Shown piece after piece: positions 15,157-23,626 of a stretch of 64,000 bases of DNA. This DNA is from Streptomyces sp. WMMC940 (GTDB taxonomy: Bacteria; Actinomycetota; Actinomycetes; Streptomycetales; Streptomycetaceae). Numbering within the stretch: the first letter of the stretch is position 1; each line of letters opens with the position of its first letter. A program made the position numbers and the translations under genes. Under the pieces are notes generated by a model. It made no database searches, was not told where the DNA came from, and saw nothing but the letters and a program-made list of their open reading frames with translations. The stretch is taken from contig NZ_JAPZBC010000001.1 of NCBI RefSeq assembly GCF_027460265.1, forward strand, positions 7,118,001 to 7,182,000, in the 5' to 3' direction.

Positions 15157-16878
15157 TCAGTCGGCGGACGGGCTCCAGCCCGCCGCCTCGATCCGCGCCG
15201 CGTCGCCTGCCCGGGACTCGTCGAAGAGGGTCCCGCCGCCGTCGTCGATCCGCAGGCCGTCCACGTACGCGCCGCGCCCGACGTACAACCGGTCCGTCGT
15301 GTACCGCCAGCGCAGCCGGAGCGGCCGGGCGTGCCAGGCCGACAGATCCGCCTCGACCTCGTGCCAGACCCGCCCCGACCACCCGGTGACCCAGCCCTCG
15401 TGGCGGGTCTCCGCATGCTCCCCCCGGCGCCGCGTCTCGAACGGCAGCGCCCGCCAGGTCGTCCCCCCGTCGGCGGACGCCTCCAGGAACACCTTGGCGG
15501 AGCCGGGTTCGGTGTCCCACCACAGGGAGCACCGCAGCCCGGCGCGCCCGGTGGAGGGGGTGACCTCGGGCAGCGCCAGCGTCGCGGTGGTGGCCGGGGC
15601 CATCCCGGAGAACCAGGCGGTTCGCCCCAGTGCGGGACGTACCGGGACGGCGCGGGCGAGGTTGTTCGCGGCGGTGACGCGCGGCGCGCTGCCGGAGCGC
15701 CATGTGCGCACCGGATGGACGGAGTTGCCGAGGACGACCAGGAACGAGTCCGTCGATGGGTCGAGCACGAGACTGGTTCCGGTGAAACCCGTGTGTCCGG
15801 CGGTGCGTGGCGTGGCCATCGCGCCCATGAACCAGTGCCGGTAGAGCTCGAAGCCGAGCCCGTGCCCGCCGCCGGGGAACGCGGTGTTGAAGTCGGTGAA
15901 CAGCAGTTCCACCGACTCCGGGGCGAGGATGCGGGCCCGGCCGTACGCGCCCCCGTTGAGCAGGGTGCGGGCGAGGACCGCCAGGTCCCAGGCGCGGGAG
16001 AACACCCCGGCGTGCCCGGCGACCCCGCCGAAAGCGTGGGCGTTCTCGTCGTGTACCTCGCCCCACACCAGCCCACGGTCCAGACCCGACCACGGCGGCC
16101 GGGCGTCCTCGGTCGCCGCGATCTCCGGACGCCAGGACGCGGGAGGGTTGAACCGGGTGCGGTCCATCCCGAGCGGCTCCGTGATGTCCTCCCGCAGGAG
16201 GGCCTCCAGGCCCCGGCCGGTGATCTCCTCCAGGACCAGCTGAAGCGTGATCAGATTCAGGTCGGAGTAGAGGTACCTGGTGCCCGGGGTGCCGATGGGT
16301 GCCTCGTTCCACAGCAGCCGGAGCCGGCCCGCGTGCGTGGGCTCCTCGAAGAGGGGAATCCAGTCCCGCAACCCCGAGGTGTGGGTGAGCAGTTGACGTA
16401 CGGTGACGTCCTGCTTGCCCGCCGCCCCGAACTCCGGCAGGTACGACGCGACCCTCGCCTCCAGCCCCAGCGCGCCCCGTTCGATCTGCTGCACGGCGAG
16501 GATCGAGGTGAACAGCTTGGACACCGACGCCAGGTCGAACACCGTGTCCTCGGCCATGGGGATCTGCCGCTCCGGCGGGAACTCCACGCCGGTGTCCGTC
16601 TTCTCGTCGTAGGCCGAGTAGCGCACGGCCCTGCCGATCGGGTGGTGCAGCGCCACCGTGCCGCCGCGGCCGGCGAGCAGGACGGCCCCCGCGTACCAGG
16701 GCCGCCGGGGCGAGGGGGACAGGAAGGCCTCCGCGTCCGCGACCAGCCGGTCCAGATGCCCGGCGACGAGCCCGGCCCGCTCGGGCGTCCCGCGCCGCAG
16801 CGTCGTACGTCGGCGGCCCGCGCCGCCGCCCCCGCCCGCGGCCGGTGCCGCCGCGGCACCCGGGACCGGTTCGATCAC
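15157..16878 (-). CDS. Serine hydrolase, class C beta-lactamase fold, with C-terminal beta domain
   Basis: A 573-residue protein. The penicillin-binding/class C fold spans about residues 35-400, with the nucleophile motif S118-V-S-K121, the tyrosine motif Y204-S-D-L-N208 and the third motif H362-T-G364. The last 160 residues form a separate beta-rich domain (LRCSLWWDTEPGSAKVFLEASADGGTTWRAL) like those used for carbohydrate or protein contact in exported hydrolases. The GTG start at 16876-16878 is set by GGAGG nine bases upstream. No clear signal peptide follows it, only an Ala/Gly-rich and Arg-rich N-terminus, so export is uncertain. The substrate could be a peptide or an ester. Confidence 0.85.
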   Translation of the reverse strand: MIEPVPGAAAAPAAGGGGGAGRRRTTLRRGTPERAGLVAGHLDRLVADAEAFLSPSPRRPWYAGAVLLAGRGGTVALHHPIGRAVRYSAYDEKTDTGVEFPPERQIPMAEDTVFDLASVSKLFTSILAVQQIERGALGLEARVASYLPEFGAAGKQDVTVRQLLTHTSGLRDWIPLFEEPTHAGRLRLLWNEAPIGTPGTRYLYSDLNLITLQLVLEEITGRGLEALLREDITEPLGMDRTRFNPPASWRPEIAATEDARPPWSGLDRGLVWGEVHDENAHAFGGVAGHAGVFSRAWDLAVLARTLLNGGAYGRARILAPESVELLFTDFNTAFPGGGHGLGFELYRHWFMGAMATPRTAGHTGFTGTSLVLDPSTDSFLVVLGNSVHPVRTWRSGSAPRVTAANNLARAVPVRPALGRTAWFSGMAPATTATLALPEVTPSTGRAGLRCSLWWDTEPGSAKVFLEASADGGTTWRALPFETRRRGEHAETRHEGWVTGWSGRVWHEVEADLSAWHARPLRLRWRYTTDRLYVGRGAYVDGLRIDDGGGTLFDESRAGDAARIEAAGWSPSAD

Positions 16879-17076
16879 CTGCGGACACCTCCAGTGCGAA
16901 GCTCCGGGGGAGTTCCTCCCGGTGCCGGCGGCGCGCCGCCGAACCGGTGCGGGCCGATCCCCCTGCGTGCCGACGCCTCCGTCATACCGCACCCTCCCAG
17001 AGGGAATCCTTGGGGTGGCCGTGCAACACGGGAAACCCTCGTGCCGAGGCGAGGGGGCGTCAAGACCGCTCAAGAA

Positions 17077-17093
17077 TCTGACACTGCATCAGA
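17077..17093. promoter_or_regulatory. TetR-type operator candidate before the nitronate monooxygenase
   Basis: The interrupted palindrome TCTGAC-N5-ATCAGA lies 43 bases before the gene start. With its flanks it reads AATCTGAC-N6-TCAGAAA, identical outside the spacer to the element at 36146-36162. The match at two acyl-CoA loci points to one regulator. Confidence 0.6.
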
Positions 17094-17135
17094 AATCCTC
17101 TTCCCTCGGCCGTTCCGCTGCGGCATCCTGCGCCC

Positions 17136-18245
17136 ATGGAGACGGAGCTGAGCAAGAGACTGGGAATCGAGCACGCCATCTTCGGCTTCACCCCGTTCCC
17201 CGCGGTCGCCGCGGCCATCAGCCGGGCCGGGGGCCTCGGCGTCCTGGGCGCGGTCCGCTACGCCGTGCCCGGCGACCTCGCCCGGGACCTCGACTGGATG
17301 CAGGAGCACACCGGCGGCAGACCGTACGGACTCGATGTCGTGATGCCGGCCAGGAAGGTCGAGGGCGTCACCGAGGCCGATGTCGAGGCCATGATCCCCG
17401 AAGGGCACCGCCGCTTCGTCGAGGAACTCCTCACCAAGCACGGCGTACCCCCGCTGCCCGCCGGCGAGGCGTCCGGCTGGCGGATCACCGGCTGGATGGA
17501 GCACGTCGCCCGCAGCCAGCTCGACGTCGCCTTCGACTATCCCGTCAAGCTCCTCGCCAACGCCCTCGGTTCGCCGCCGCCCGACGTCGTCGACCGGGCC
17601 CACGGCCACGGAGTGCTTGTCGCGGCCCTCGCCGGCAGCGCCGCGCACGCCCGCCGTCACGCCGAGGCGGGCATCGACATCGTCGTCGCCCAGGGCTACG
17701 AGGCGGGCGGCCACACCGGCGAGATCGCCTCGATGGTGCTCACCCCCGAAGTCGTCGACGCCGTCGGCCCGCTACCGGTGCTCGCCGCCGGAGGCATCGG
17801 CAGCGGCGAGCAGATCGCCGCCGGACTGGCCCTGGGCGCCCAGGGCGTCTGGCTCGGCTCGGTCTGGCTCACCACCACCGAGGCCGATCTCCACTCCCGC
17901 GCGCTCACCGCGAAGCTGCTCGCCGCGGGATCCGGCGACACCGTCCGCTCGCGCGCCCTCACCGGCAAACCCGCCCGCCAACTGCGCACCGAGTGGACCG
18001 ACGCCTGGGACGACCCGGACGGGCCCGGCACCCTCCCCATGCCCCTCCAGGGCCTGCTCGTGGCCGAAGCGGTCTCCCGCATCCAGAAGTACGGGACCGA
18101 ACCGCTCCTCGGCACCCCCGTCGGGCAGATCGTCGGCCGGATGAACTCGGAGCGGAGCGTCCGGCAGGTCTTCGACGAGCTCACCCGCGGATTCGAACGC
18201 GCCGTGGACCGCATCCAGCGCATCGCCGGAAGGAGCGCATCATGA
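17136..18245 (+). CDS. Nitronate monooxygenase / NPD-type flavin enzyme
   Basis: A 369-residue TIM-barrel flavoprotein of the nitronate monooxygenase (2-nitropropane dioxygenase) family. Typical stretches are FTPFPAVAAAISRAGGLGVLGAV at the N-terminus and DIVVAQGYEAGGHTG (catalytic-region histidine) at about residues 185-200. VLAAGGIGSGEQIAAGLALGAQGVWLGS is the FMN phosphate site. Its stop overlaps the start of the acyl-CoA synthetase gene in an ATGA, so the two are translationally coupled. In actinobacteria this pairing is common in fatty acid or steroid-type acyl-CoA loci, where the true substrate may not be a nitronate. Confidence 0.85.
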   Translation: METELSKRLGIEHAIFGFTPFPAVAAAISRAGGLGVLGAVRYAVPGDLARDLDWMQEHTGGRPYGLDVVMPARKVEGVTEADVEAMIPEGHRRFVEELLTKHGVPPLPAGEASGWRITGWMEHVARSQLDVAFDYPVKLLANALGSPPPDVVDRAHGHGVLVAALAGSAAHARRHAEAGIDIVVAQGYEAGGHTGEIASMVLTPEVVDAVGPLPVLAAGGIGSGEQIAAGLALGAQGVWLGSVWLTTTEADLHSRALTAKLLAAGSGDTVRSRALTGKPARQLRTEWTDAWDDPDGPGTLPMPLQGLLVAEAVSRIQKYGTEPLLGTPVGQIVGRMNSERSVRQVFDELTRGFERAVDRIQRIAGRSAS

Positions 18246-19819
18246 GCGAGCGGCCGTCGGGAGCACCGCTGACGGAGACCCCGGGAGGCTTCTGGGCCCA
18301 GGCCGGGGTCGATCCGGAGCGGACCGTGCTGATCGCCCCCGGCGGCGAGGAGTGGACCGCGGGACGGCTCCACGAGGACGTCAACCGCCTCGTGCACGGG
18401 CTGCGCGCGGCGGGGATGCGACGGGGCGACGCCCTCGCCGTCGTACTGCCCAACGGCGTCGAGTTCCTCACCGCCTACCTCGCCGCCACCCAGGCGGGCT
18501 TCTACCTCGTCCCCGTCAACCACCATCTCGTCGGCCCGGAGATCGCCTGGATCGTCGCCGACTCCGGCGCCGAGGTCCTCATCGCGCACGCACGCTTCGG
18601 CGCCGCGGCGACCGCCGCCGCGGACGAGGCGGGGTTGCCCGCGGACCGCCGCTACGCCGTCGGGGACGTGGACGGCTTCCGCCCCTACGCCGCGCTGTTG
18701 GACGGACAGCCCGCGACGCCGCCCGGGGACCGTACCCTCGGCTGGGTCATGAACTACACCTCCGGCACCACCGGACGGCCCCGGGGCATCCGCCGCCCTC
18801 TGCCCGGCAGACCACCGGAGGAGACGCACCTCGGCGGGTTCCTCGGCATCTTCGGCATCAGGCCCTTCGACGACAACGTCCACCTCGTGTGCTCGCCGCT
18901 CTACCACACGGCCGTGCTCCAGTTCGCGGGAGCGTCGCTCCACATCGGCCACCGGCTGGTGCTGATGGACAAGTGGACGCCCGAGGAGATGCTGCGGCTC
19001 ATCGACACCCATGCCTGCACCCACACCCATATGGTTCCCACCCAGTTCCACCGGCTGCTGGCGCTGCCCGAGGAGGTCCGTGCCCGGTACGACGTCAGCT
19101 CCATGCGGCACGCCATCCACGGCGCCGCGCCCTGCCCCGACCACGTGAAGCGGGCGATGATCGACTGGTGGGGACACTGCGTCGAGGAGTACTACGCGGC
19201 GAGCGAGGGCGGGGGCGCCTTCGCCACCGCCGAGGACTGGCTGAAGAGACCCGGCACGGTCGGCCGGGCCTGGCCCATCAGCGAACTCGCCGTCTTCGAC
19301 GACCACGGAAAGCGGCTGCCACCCGGTGAACTCGGCACCGTCTACATGAAGATGTCCACCGGAGGCTTCAGCTACCACAAGGACGAGGCCAAGACCCGGG
19401 GGAACCGCATCGGCGACTTCTTCACGGTCGGCGACCTGGGTCTCCTCGACGAGGACGGCTACCTCTTCCTGCGCGACCGCAGGATCGACATGATCATCTC
19501 GGGCGGAGTCAACATCTACCCCGCCGAGATCGAGTCCGTACTCCTCGGTCACCCCGCCGTCGCCGACGCCGCAGCCTTCGGAATCCCGCACGCCGACTGG
19601 GGCGAGGAGGTCAAGGCCGTCGTCGAGCCGGCCGAGGGCCACACCCCGGGCCCCGACCTCGCCGCCGCGATCCTCGCCCACTGCGAGGAGCGCCTCGCGG
19701 GCTACAAACGGCCCAGGAGCGTGGACTTCACCGCCGCCATGCCCCGCGACCCCAACGGCAAGCTCTACAAGCGCCGGCTGCGCGAACCGTACTGGGAGGG
19801 GCACGAACGCCCGGTGTGA
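18242..19819 (+). CDS. Acyl-CoA synthetase (AMP-forming)
   Basis: A 525-residue ANL-family ligase that activates a carboxylic acid as acyl-AMP and then acyl-CoA. The P-loop reads NYTSGTTGRPRGIRRP at about residues 175-190. Downstream are YYAASEGGG, the adenosine-binding FTVGDLGLLDEDGYLFLRDRRIDMIISGGVNIYP, and the C-terminal catalytic lysine in PNGKLYKRRLREP. It overlaps the nitronate monooxygenase gene by four bases. The substrate class (fatty, aromatic or steroid-derived acid) cannot be fixed from sequence. A second synthetase of this superfamily sits at the other locus that carries the same operator-like palindrome. Confidence 0.9.
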   Translation: MSERPSGAPLTETPGGFWAQAGVDPERTVLIAPGGEEWTAGRLHEDVNRLVHGLRAAGMRRGDALAVVLPNGVEFLTAYLAATQAGFYLVPVNHHLVGPEIAWIVADSGAEVLIAHARFGAAATAAADEAGLPADRRYAVGDVDGFRPYAALLDGQPATPPGDRTLGWVMNYTSGTTGRPRGIRRPLPGRPPEETHLGGFLGIFGIRPFDDNVHLVCSPLYHTAVLQFAGASLHIGHRLVLMDKWTPEEMLRLIDTHACTHTHMVPTQFHRLLALPEEVRARYDVSSMRHAIHGAAPCPDHVKRAMIDWWGHCVEEYYAASEGGGAFATAEDWLKRPGTVGRAWPISELAVFDDHGKRLPPGELGTVYMKMSTGGFSYHKDEAKTRGNRIGDFFTVGDLGLLDEDGYLFLRDRRIDMIISGGVNIYPAEIESVLLGHPAVADAAAFGIPHADWGEEVKAVVEPAEGHTPGPDLAAAILAHCEERLAGYKRPRSVDFTAAMPRDPNGKLYKRRLREPYWEGHERPV

Positions 19820-20052
19820 CGGCCTGTGGGATCCCTCCCCGCAGCCGCCGGTCCGGCTCCGGACGCGGCCCCGGTCCGCCCGGCGGGAGCCCAGCCCCGT
19901 AGGGGAGCCGCCCGCAGCGTTCTCCAACGTGCGCGGCCGGGGCCGCCCCGGACCTCGGAACTGGGACCGCGAACCCCGGACCCTCGGACCCCGTGGTCCC
20001 GTTGGCCCACCAGACCGCGCGAGCCGCCCGGCCTCCTGGCAGCGTGGCGCGC

Positions 20053-21153
20053 ATGAAGACCGGCACGAAGGCGCTGGGCGCGCAATGGACCACCTGGGTG
20101 CCGGTGGCCGCTGCGTTGGCGCTCGTCGTCGGCTGGGGCAGACACCTTCCGGGCTTCGCCGTGACCGTGGTGGGACTGTGCCTCGTCGGTGCCGTGCTGG
20201 CCGCGGTGCACCACGCCGAGGTCGTCGCGCACCGCGTGGGCGAGCCGTTCGGCTCCATCGTCCTCGCCGTCGCGGTGACCGTCATCGAGGTAGGACTCAT
20301 CGTCACCCTGATGGCGGGCGGCGGGGCCAAGGCCTCCACCTACGCCAGGGACACCGTCTTCGCGGCCGTGATGATCACCTGCAACGGAATCGTGGGCCTG
20401 TCCCTGCTCGTCACCGCCCTGCGCAAGCGGATCGCCGTCTTCCATGCCGAGGGCTCGGGCGGGGCGCTGGCCACCGTGTGCACCCTCGCGACCATGACGC
20501 TGGTGCTGCCGAGTTTCACCACCGGCCGCCCGGGAGGCGAGTTCACCGCGGCCCAGTTGGCCTTCGCCGCGATCGCCTCGCTCTGCCTCTACGCCATCTT
20601 CATCGCCGTGCAGACCGTGCGGCACCGCGACTACTTCCTGCCCGTCGAACGCGAAGGGCGAGGGAGCGACCCCGACGAGCACGCCCCGCCGCCGGGGATG
20701 CGCCAGACCTGGTGGAGCGTCGCGCTGCTGTTCGTGGCGCTCGTGGCCGTCGTGGGGGACGCCAAACTCGTCTCCCCGACGATCGAGGGCGGCGTGGAGT
20801 CGGCCGGACTGCCCAACTCCGTCGTCGGCGTCGTCATCGCCCTGATGGTGCTGATGCCCGAGACCCTCGCCGCCGTCCGTGCCGCGCGCCGGGACCGCAT
20901 GCAGACCAGTCTGAACCTCGCCTACGGCTCCGCCATCGCCAGCATCGGGCTGACCGTCCCGGCGATCGCCCTCGCCTCGGTCTGGCTGCCCGGTGCGCTG
21001 ATCCTCGGAATCGACGCCACCCACCTGGTGCTGCTCGCCCTCACGGCCGTGGTCAGCGCCCTGACCGTGGTCCCCGGCCGGGCCACCCTGCTCCAGGGCT
21101 TCGTCCACCTCGTGCTGTTCGCCGCGTTCGTCCTGCTGTCGTTCAGTCCCTGA
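20053..21153 (+). CDS. Ca2+/H+ antiporter, ChaA type
   Basis: A 366-residue integral membrane protein with about 11 hydrophobic segments. The two alpha-repeat motifs of the CaCA superfamily are visible: GSIVLAVAVTVIEVGLIVTLM at about residue 75 and VIALMVLMPETLAAVRAARRDRMQTSLNLAYGSAIASIGLTVP at about 260-310. Both carry the conserved glutamates expected for cation exchange. The start MKTGTKALG was chosen at 20053; a GTG nine bases earlier is possible. It is a single-gene unit after the acyl-CoA synthetase with 233 bases between. Expected role: export of Ca2+ (or Na+/K+) across the cytoplasmic membrane. Confidence 0.88.
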   Translation: MKTGTKALGAQWTTWVPVAAALALVVGWGRHLPGFAVTVVGLCLVGAVLAAVHHAEVVAHRVGEPFGSIVLAVAVTVIEVGLIVTLMAGGGAKASTYARDTVFAAVMITCNGIVGLSLLVTALRKRIAVFHAEGSGGALATVCTLATMTLVLPSFTTGRPGGEFTAAQLAFAAIASLCLYAIFIAVQTVRHRDYFLPVEREGRGSDPDEHAPPPGMRQTWWSVALLFVALVAVVGDAKLVSPTIEGGVESAGLPNSVVGVVIALMVLMPETLAAVRAARRDRMQTSLNLAYGSAIASIGLTVPAIALASVWLPGALILGIDATHLVLLALTAVVSALTVVPGRATLLQGFVHLVLFAAFVLLSFSP

Positions 21154-21247
21154 CCCACGAGCCGGGCGACGGTTCCGCACCCGGCGGCCGGACCGGAGCG
21201 GCGCGTCGCCTTTCGGGCGGTGCGGCCTGCCACCCGGCGGTACGTGC

Positions 21248-21430
21248 CTAACCGCCGGGCGGGAAGGGCTGAGCCTGCTGCGGGGGCATACCGGCCGGCG
21301 CCACACCCGACCGGATCACCTGCTCCAGGCCGCGCAGGGTCTGCTCGGCCTCCCGGCGCACCTGAGCGGGCACATCACCGCGTTCGGTGACGAGCCGGTC
21401 GTAGATCGGCGCCTCTTGCCACACAGCCAA
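21248..21430 (-). CDS. Small conserved-looking protein of unknown function
   Basis: A 60-residue acidic helical protein starting at a TTG (21428-21430) with GGAAAGGG just upstream; a GTG two codons further in is an alternative. The sequence MAVWQEAPIYDRLVTERGDVPAQVRREAEQTLRGLEQVI has normal coding character for this genome, and the tail is Pro/Gln/Gly-rich. No domain is recognised. It could be a regulatory or adaptor peptide. It is adjacent to, but on the opposite strand from, the antiporter gene. Confidence 0.5.
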   Translation of the reverse strand: MAVWQEAPIYDRLVTERGDVPAQVRREAEQTLRGLEQVIRSGVAPAGMPPQQAQPFPPGG

Positions 21431-21597
21431 CCAGCCCTTTCCGCAGACGACTTCCCCCGGTTCCGGAGGCGGCTGCCGAGCTTAGCCGGTCCCCGGAGCG
21501 GCGCCGAAACCGGCCCGTCGAACCGACCGCCCGCCCCGACCGTCCGCCGAACCGGCCCGTCCTGCCCGCCGGGGCCGGCGCCGGCCCCGGCACCGGG

Positions 21598-22143
21598 TCA
21601 GCGGTGCCGGGAGGCGAAGGCCGCGGTCGAGGTGTCGTCCAGGTCCACACAGCAGCCGTAGCCCCAGTAGACGTAGTAGTGCGGGGTGGCGAGCCGGCGG
21701 CGGCACTCGACGCACTGCACCTGCTGGTGCGGATTGGCGCGGATCACGGCGGTGTCCTTGAGCGCGAACACCGCCCGGGTGGCCTCGAGACCGTGTTCCT
21801 CGATCCCCTGCTTGACGAACTCGAACGCCCCGTAGACGTGGCCCGAAGGGCACTTGATCCGGTTGGAGTAGGCGGATCCGCACGCCTCGGCCCCGAGTTC
21901 CGCCGTGATCCTGGCCATCTCCTCGTCGGACACCGGCTCCAGACCGAGCTGCTTCATCCGATTGGGGGTCCAGTACCAGGCGTTCACGGCGTCGAACTGG
22001 GACCGGGTCAGATAGAAGGTCGCCGTACGGCCGCTGCGCACGGTCTCCTTGACCGCGTCCACGACAGCGGTGTCGTCGGCCGCCATCACGGCTCTGCCGC
22101 GCTTGACGACCGACTCGATCCCGGCCAGTGAGGATGTGTCCAC
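21598..22143 (-). CDS. Cysteine-rich protein of unknown function
   Basis: A 181-residue soluble protein. The GTG start at 22141-22143 has GGAGGG six bases upstream. The N-terminal half is helical (VVDAVKETVRSGRTATFYLTRSQFDAVNAWYW). The C-terminal half has paired cysteines, C in CGSAYSNRIKC, CVEC and GYGCC, with nearby histidines (SGH, NPHQQ, TPHYY). This looks like a treble-clef or zinc-ribbon type metal site. It lies immediately next to the left edge of the paaK-end island and was probably the original downstream neighbour of paaK. I do not recognise the family. Confidence 0.65.
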   Translation of the reverse strand: MDTSSLAGIESVVKRGRAVMAADDTAVVDAVKETVRSGRTATFYLTRSQFDAVNAWYWTPNRMKQLGLEPVSDEEMARITAELGAEACGSAYSNRIKCPSGHVYGAFEFVKQGIEEHGLEATRAVFALKDTAVIRANPHQQVQCVECRRRLATPHYYVYWGYGCCVDLDDTSTAAFASRHR

Positions 22144-22301
22144 GGTGTATCCCTCCGCGGGACGGACAGGCCCGGGTGGCCTGTGGCAGGAGGCTTCCGC
22201 AGTGATGGTCCGTCCGGCGCGGCCGCACCGCAAAGCGTGGCGGGCGTTCGGGTGGACCGGCCGAGGGCGGTGGGGCGCGCGGTGCGAGGTCCCCGTGGCG
22301 A

Positions 22302-22350
22302 GGGCGGCGGGGCGCGGGGGCGGGCGGCAGGCAGCCGCGCCCCGCCGCCC
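22302..22350 (-). terminator. 16-bp GC stem-loop next to the left repeat
   Basis: GGGCGGCGGGGCGCGG (22302-22317) and its perfect complement (22335-22350) enclose a 17-base loop. Read on the minus strand it follows directly after the paaK 3'-end copy at 22353-22472, just where the terminator of the undisturbed paaK gene would be. No such hairpin follows the intact paaK gene inside the island. Confidence 0.7.
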
Positions 22351-22352
22351 GG

Positions 22353-22472
22353 CCCGGTCCTCAGGGCCTGGTCAAGTCGACCGCAGGTCGACGATCCGCT
22401 TGATCTTGCCGAGGGATCGCTCCAGCGTCTCCGGATCGACCACCTCGACCGCTACGGACACGCCGACCCCGT
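22353..22472. repeat. Left copy of the 120-bp direct repeat (att-like), paaK 3' remnant
   Basis: It is identical to 26308-26427 except at 22413 (g, against c at 26368) and 22453 (t, against g at 26408). On the minus strand it still encodes the last residues of Paa[13 protein letters not shown], with one Leu-for-Val change upstream. It is disconnected from the rest of the gene and abuts the native-looking hairpin at 22302-22350. Confidence 0.9.
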
Positions 22473-22811
22473 GCGCCCGGCATCGACGGGAGGGACGGCA
22501 CCGACGGCCCGGCCGGATCGCCCGGAGTGGACGGTGCGCCCGGGGCCGACGGCCAGGACGGCGCGACCGGTCCGGCCGGACCACCGGGACCACGAGGCGA
22601 GCCGGGCGCCACAGGGCCGCAGGGACCAGCTGGCCCGCAGGGTCCGCCCGGCAAGGACGGCACCGGCTGCCCGGCCGGGTACAGCTGGCAGCCGAAGCCC
22701 GGCGACCCGGACGCTGTCGAGCGCCGGCGGGACGGCGCCCCCTCACCGTCGCCTGAGCGGCGCGGTCTGCTGCCCATGGCACTCGATCCGCAGCGCCGCC
22801 AGTACGCCTGA
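22473..22811 (+). pseudogene. Truncated collagen-like protein, phage tail or prophage type
   Basis: Starting at the very base after the left repeat, one frame reads continuous Gly-X-Y triplets ([17 protein letters not shown] and so on) for about 55 residues. A short C-terminal part follows: [17 protein letters not shown] ... [10 protein letters not shown]. Collagen-like proteins with a C-terminal CPxGYS domain and this kind of tail occur in Streptomyces phages and prophages. No start codon or ribosome site precedes the triplets; an internal GTG at 22527 is the only start-like codon. The 5' part was evidently lost at the repeat boundary, so I treat it as a broken gene. Confidence 0.7.
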
Positions 22812-22816
22812 TCCGA

Positions 22817-22846
22817 GCCCCCTCCCACGCTGCTGTGGGAGGGGGC
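22817..22846 (+). terminator. Terminator after the collagen-like fragment
   Basis: A perfect 12-bp stem (GCCCCCTCCCAC with GTGGGAGGGGGC) closes a six-base loop, beginning 5 bases after the stop of the collagen-like reading frame. Confidence 0.7.
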
Positions 22847-22869
22847 GCTTCGCCATGCTCCTGCAGACG

Positions 22870-22875
22870 TAGGCT
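22870..22875 (+). promoter_or_regulatory. Probable -10 element (TAGGCT) of the HAD gene
   Basis: TAGGCT ends 6 bases before the GTG at 22882 and no ribosome site intervenes. The arrangement fits a leaderless transcript, which is frequent in Streptomyces. Confidence 0.45.
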
Positions 22876-22881
22876 CGAAGC

Positions 22882-23523
22882 GTGATTGAGACCATCGTGT
22901 TCGACGTCGGTGAGACTCTCACCCGTGACGACGGCTACTGGGCGTCTTGGGCGGAGTGGCTTGGCGTACCCCACCACACCATGTCCGCCCTGGTCGGTGC
23001 CGTCGTAGCCCGGGGCCTCGACAATGCGGAGGCCCTGAGACTTCTACGCCCTGGCGTTGACATCGAAGCGGAGTACGCGGCGCGTGAGGCCAGTGGCCTG
23101 GGCGAGCAGTTGGACGAGGAAGATCTCTACGGCGACGTGCGCCCGGCACTGTCCGCGCTCCGCGAACTCGGAATCCGTGTCGTCATCGCGGGGAACCAAA
23201 CCTCTCGGGCCGGCGAGTTGCTGCGCGCCCTCGAGCTGCCTGCGGACCTGGTCGTCATGTCGGGGGAGCTCGGTGTAGCCAAGCCCGACCCGCGGTTCTT
23301 CGCCCGGGTGCTCGAGACGTCCGGTGCTGTGGCTCACGAGACTCTGTACGTGGGCGACCACCCGAAGAACGACGTCTACCCAGCGCGACGTGCCGGGCTG
23401 CGTACCGCTCATTTGCGGCGCGGGCCCTGGGGGTTCCTGTGGGCTGACGACCCGGATGTCGTGGCGGCTGCGGACTGGAGCATCGATTCCCTCACTGAGC
23501 TCGTCGGCATCGTGAAGGTGTAG
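22882..23523 (+). CDS. HAD-superfamily hydrolase
   Basis: A 213-residue hydrolase with the Rossmann-like HAD core and a helical cap (residues about 15-85). Motif I reads F-D8-V-G-E-T-L, so the usual second aspartate (D+2) is a glycine. Motif II is IAGNQTS, the motif III lysine is in GVAKPDPRF, and motif IV is YVGDHPKND. D+2 substitutions are known in some HAD branches but can lower phosphatase activity. The start is a GTG and the transcript is probably leaderless. Codon use is less GC-extreme than in chromosomal neighbours, in keeping with an acquired gene. A phosphate ester is likely the substrate; its identity is unknown. Confidence 0.8.
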   Translation: MIETIVFDVGETLTRDDGYWASWAEWLGVPHHTMSALVGAVVARGLDNAEALRLLRPGVDIEAEYAAREASGLGEQLDEEDLYGDVRPALSALRELGIRVVIAGNQTSRAGELLRALELPADLVVMSGELGVAKPDPRFFARVLETSGAVAHETLYVGDHPKNDVYPARRAGLRTAHLRRGPWGFLWADDPDVVAAADWSIDSLTELVGIVKV

Positions 23524-23531
23524 AGCGTCAG

Positions 23532-23565
23532 CGGCCCTGCCCGGCATAGCCGGGCAGGGCCGTTT
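23532..23565 (+). terminator. Rho-independent-type terminator after the HAD gene
   Basis: CGGCCCTGCCCGG (23532-23544) and CCGGGCAGGGCCG (23550-23562) form a perfect 13-bp stem with a CATAG loop, followed by TTT. It begins 8 bases after the stop. Confidence 0.85.
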
Positions 23566-23626
23566 CGGTATACCGCGCGTCGCCGCACGGGTACCTTTCG
23601 GAGTGGACGCCCCGAATGGAGCAAGT

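Noticed and set aside
17136..21153. Acyl-CoA synthetase locus as the R4-type phage attachment gene
   Set aside because: The gene is intact, with no adjacent integrase or duplicated end; the only duplicated gene end in the window is that of paaK.
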